Positions 61,336 to 64,000 of a DNA stretch of 64,000 bases are shown piece by piece. Source of the DNA: Sinosporangium siamense (GTDB lineage: Bacteria; Actinomycetota; Actinomycetes; Streptosporangiales; Streptosporangiaceae); contig NZ_BOOW01000007.1 in the NCBI RefSeq assembly GCF_016863435.1, positions 124,001 through 188,000 on the forward strand, written 5' to 3'. Positions within the stretch are counted from its first letter, which is position 1, and each line of letters starts with the position of its first letter. The position numbers and the translations under genes are program-made. A model generated the notes under the pieces. The model had not been told where the DNA came from. It saw only the letters and a program-made list of their open reading frames with translations, and searched no databases.

Positions 61336-64000
61336 TCACGGCAGGGCGGCCTGCATCGGGGTCACCGTTCCCACGGTCACGAGCAGGCCACGCCCCGGGG
61401 TGCCGCCTGCCGCACCACGCGGTAGCCGTACATTGAACAGGTCGCCGTCGGCGGGGCTCTGCACCGACAGCAGCAGCCCCGTGCGGGCCTTGCGGGCCTC
61501 GGCGGCGAAACCGCGATAGGCCGACGTCAGATCGCCCGTCGTGCCCGCGATGATCAACCCGTGCTCGGCGTCGCGCCCCGACCGCAGCGTCTCCTCCAGC
61601 GCCATGCCGAGCGGCGAGTCGGGCGAGATCAGCTCGGCGTCGTCCACAAGCACCACATAACTTCCGAGCTCAGCCGTCGCCGCCCGCAGATCGCCGTCCG
61701 CGGTGAGCACGGCACGCACCCCGTCCCGCCCTTCCAGTTCGCGCAGCGGACTGCGCCGCGGCGTCACCACCACCACGGGCGTGCCCCGCTCAAGCAGCGA
61801 CTCGGCCGCCGTGAGCAAGGTCGACGACCGGCCGGAACGTGCCGGGCCCGCGACGACCGCGCCGGGCCCGTGGGCCAGCAGGTCCACCCCGACGGGGGCC
61901 AGGGCGTCGCCGCCCACCCCGAACAGCGCCCACAGGGGGGAGGGCGCGGCGAAACCGGGGTCGAGTTCCACCGCCTGCGCCGCGGTGATGTGCAGCGGCA
62001 GCGTGTCGACCCGCAGCGGCGCGGCGGCGAGCGGCGGGGCGGCGTCCCTGGCGAGCGTCTGCAACGCCGCCACCTGCCCCGGTCCCGTCGGATCCGGGCA
62101 CAGCAGCGCGATCTGGCTCTCCACGAGGCCGTGCTCGCCGAGTGCGAGTGCTCGCCCCGGCGGCAGCACCGACGGCAGGTCCTTGACCGGGAATCCCGCG
62201 AGCCCGTAGTCGGCGATGTCGCCCATGCGCAGGATCAGCCGGTCGTCGAAGACGGTGGAGATCTGGCCGAGCAGCCCGGACCTGTCGGAGGTGACGACCG
62301 CACGCAGCCCCACGGCCGGGCCCTCCCGCAGGATCTGCAGGAAGGCGTCGATCAGACGCCCGTAGTCGTAGCCCTCGAACGCCCCGACGAACCCCTCCCA
62401 GCGGTCCAGCATCACCAGCAGCCACGGCAGGCGCGGCCCGCCGCCGGCGCGCATCTCGGCCAGCGAGGCATATCCGGCCTCCGCCAGCATGCGCTGCCGC
62501 CGCCCCACCTCCTCGCGCAGCCTGGTGAGCAGCCGCTCCACCCGTTCAAGCTGGTCGCGGGTCACGACCGCGCCGCAGTGCGGCAGCGACACCAGGGGGA
62601 GGAGCGCCCCGGAGCCGCAGTCGATCACGTGGAGGTGCACGTCGTCGGCCGATGCGCGGGCCGCGAGCGACCCCGCCATGGTGCGCAGCACCGTCGACCG
62701 GCCGGTGCGGGCCGCCCCCGCCACGAGCAGGTGGCCGCCGCGCACCAGGTCCAGCGCCAGCGGCAGCCGGTCCTGGGCCCAGGGCCGGTCGGTCACGCCG
62801 AAGACCAGCGGAGGCACTTCCGCGCCGCCGGCGTCGACCGGCTCCGGCAACTCGACCTGCGCCGGCAGCGGCGGCAACCACGGCGAAGGCCGCCGCGCGA
62901 TCCCGGCGAACTCCGCCGCCGACGCCAGCGCGTCGGCCAGCATCGACAGGTCGGTGGCCTCCGTGCTTTCCCGTGTGTCGCGTACGGCGGGCAACGGCTG
63001 GCCGAGCGACCGCCAGTCGAGGTCGACCACGCGGATCTGCGCCACCGCGTCCCCCGCCGGGGCCCGGCCGCCCACCCGCGCCGTCTGCACGGCGGTCGGC
63101 CCGCCGCTGCCCGTCAGGACGTAGCAGCGGCCGGGGGTAGAGGTGGAGATGTGCGCCGCGTCGGGCCGGTCGATGACGTCGGACGACTCGGCGGGCTCGG
63201 TCACGCGAAGGGCGATGCGCAGCGAGGTGTTGGCCTGGATGTCGGCGGTGACGACGCCGCCCGGCCGCTGCGTCGCGAGCACCAGGTGGATGCCGAGCGA
63301 ACGGCCGCGCCGCGCGATGTCCACCAACCCGGTCACGAAGTCCGGCAACTCGGTGACCAGCGCCGCGAACTCGTCGATGATCAGCACGAGCCGGGGCAGG
63401 GGTTCGGCGGCCCGGCCCGCGTCGCGCAGCGCCAGATAGTCGTCGATGTCCTTGGTGCCCGAGGCCAGCAGCAGCCGCTCGCGCCGCCGGATCTCCGCCG
63501 CCAGGCTGGAGAGCGCCCGCTGGGTGAGGTGCCCGTCCAGGTCGCTGACCATGCCTACGGTGTGCGGCAGCCGTACACAGTCCTTGAAGGCGGCCCCGCC
63601 CTTGTAGTCGATGAGCACGAACGTCATCTCGTCCGGCGGGTTGGCCGTGGCGAGCGAGGCGATCAGCGTCTGGAGGAGCTCGGACTTGCCGGACCCCGTT
63701 GTGCCCGCGATGAGCGCGTGCGGCCCGTCCACCCGCAGGTCCACGGTGAACGGCCCGTCGGGGCCGACGCCGATCAACGCCTCGGTCGTGCGGGTGCCCG
63801 GACGCCACCGCGAGCGCAGCGTGTGGCCGGTCAGCGACGGCAGGGGCAGCAGGTCGAGCAGCCGCGCGGCGCCCGGGAGGGCGGAGGCGGCGTCGTCGCG
63901 GCTCACGTCGCGGATCGGCGCCAGCGCGCGGGCCAGCCGGTCGCACCAGCCCTGCGACACGCCGTCGGCCAGGATCGGGCCGAGCACGTCGAGGCCGCCG
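61336..64000 (-). CDS. EccC/FtsK-SpoIIIE-type ATPase (partial, 5' end outside window)
   Basis: The visible 887 residues are the C-terminal part of a multi-domain DNA translocase-like ATPase used by type VII secretion. The first ATPase has a full Walker A (IAGTTGSGKSELLQTLIASL) and Walker B (RLVLIIDEFAALVTELPDFV) with the sensor segment ATQRPGGVVTADIQANTSLR. Two more ATPase modules follow, with loops GAARTGRSTVL and GPARSGRSSTL, where Arg takes the place of the Walker A Lys, so they may be regulatory. The frame is still open at the window edge (GGLDVLGPILADG). Related actinobacterial proteins carry an FHA domain at the missing N-terminus. It is convergent with the WXG100 gene. Confidence 0.92.
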   Translation of the reverse strand, partial: GGLDVLGPILADGVSQGWCDRLARALAPIRDVSRDDAASALPGAARLLDLLPLPSLTGHTLRSRWRPGTRTTEALIGVGPDGPFTVDLRVDGPHALIAGTTGSGKSELLQTLIASLATANPPDEMTFVLIDYKGGAAFKDCVRLPHTVGMVSDLDGHLTQRALSSLAAEIRRRERLLLASGTKDIDDYLALRDAGRAAEPLPRLVLIIDEFAALVTELPDFVTGLVDIARRGRSLGIHLVLATQRPGGVVTADIQANTSLRIALRVTEPAESSDVIDRPDAAHISTSTPGRCYVLTGSGGPTAVQTARVGGRAPAGDAVAQIRVVDLDWRSLGQPLPAVRDTRESTEATDLSMLADALASAAEFAGIARRPSPWLPPLPAQVELPEPVDAGGAEVPPLVFGVTDRPWAQDRLPLALDLVRGGHLLVAGAARTGRSTVLRTMAGSLAARASADDVHLHVIDCGSGALLPLVSLPHCGAVVTRDQLERVERLLTRLREEVGRRQRMLAEAGYASLAEMRAGGGPRLPWLLVMLDRWEGFVGAFEGYDYGRLIDAFLQILREGPAVGLRAVVTSDRSGLLGQISTVFDDRLILRMGDIADYGLAGFPVKDLPSVLPPGRALALGEHGLVESQIALLCPDPTGPGQVAALQTLARDAAPPLAAAPLRVDTLPLHITAAQAVELDPGFAAPSPLWALFGVGGDALAPVGVDLLAHGPGAVVAGPARSGRSSTLLTAAESLLERGTPVVVVTPRRSPLRELEGRDGVRAVLTADGDLRAATAELGSYVVLVDDAELISPDSPLGMALEETLRSGRDAEHGLIIAGTTGDLTSAYRGFAAEARKARTGLLLSVQSPADGDLFNVRLPRGAAGGTPGRGLLVTVGTVTPMQAALP

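Overview
The window is 64 kb of very GC-rich chromosome with GTG and TTG starts, many 1-4 base stop/start overlaps, leaderless-looking promoters and an actinobacterial gene set (DUF3017, DUF6350/PerM, WXG100, FHA-type regulators, B12-dependent mutase subunit). It reads as a filamentous actinomycete. A member of the Streptosporangiales is my best guess from gene order and protein style; no rRNA or other marker is present to prove it.

Layout. 1-3.4 kb: three tandem minus-strand genes for secreted paralogous proteins (the first cut by the window edge) plus a decayed fourth copy, each intact one preceded by a similar small hairpin. 3.6-6.4 kb: a stand-alone B12-binding acyl-CoA mutase subunit, then sucCD. 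6.7-12.8 kb: a VOC protein, a degenerate repeat array, a DUF6350 membrane protein and purN-purH-folD. 12.9-18.9 kb: an FHA regulator, citrate synthase, DUF3017, icd, a Ser/Thr kinase and mdh, so three TCA enzymes plus SucCD lie within 15 kb. 19-28.4 kb: a secreted DUF11-type protein, galE, a CNNM/CBS transporter, trpS, a D-Ala-D-Ala carboxypeptidase, an 850-base repeat-rich non-coding stretch, a YihY/BrkB protein and an M20 amidohydrolase.

28.6-40.2 kb is a nucleoside uptake and salvage locus: BMP-type binding lipoprotein, ATPase with two nucleotide-binding domains, two permeases, cytidine deaminase, thymidine phosphorylase and, a little further on, adenosine deaminase. Interrupting or following it are a MarR/MFS efflux pair with a clear shared operator, an AMIN-like lipoprotein and a PH-domain protein. 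40.2-42.6 kb holds an orphan iron-box-like palindrome, a serine/threonine dehydratase-like enzyme and the remains of an ECF sigma factor. 42.7-51.1 kb looks like a cell-envelope or antibiotic-response island: YtrA-type GntR regulator with a perfect operator, two ABC export cassettes, a VapBC-like toxin-antitoxin pair, a two-component system and a short DUF4097-like protein.

51.1-55.7 kb resumes the salvage theme with a phosphopentomutase-like enzyme and purine nucleoside phosphorylase, then a gamma-glutamylcyclotransferase-like gene and an LpdA-type flavoprotein. The amidohydrolase, cdd, deoA, add, phospho-sugar mutase, PNP, cyclotransferase and lpdA families also cluster in mycobacteria (about Rv3303c-Rv3315c), so 35.6-51.1 kb is best read as later insertions in an ancestral block. 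55.8-58.8 kb encodes two adjacent membrane proteins that share a helical domain, one fused to pentapeptide repeats. The window closes with a biotin carboxylase/BCCP subunit, a WXG100 protein and the 3' part of an EccC/FtsK-type ATPase gene.

All functional calls rest on motifs and family knowledge read by eye; no database search was run.
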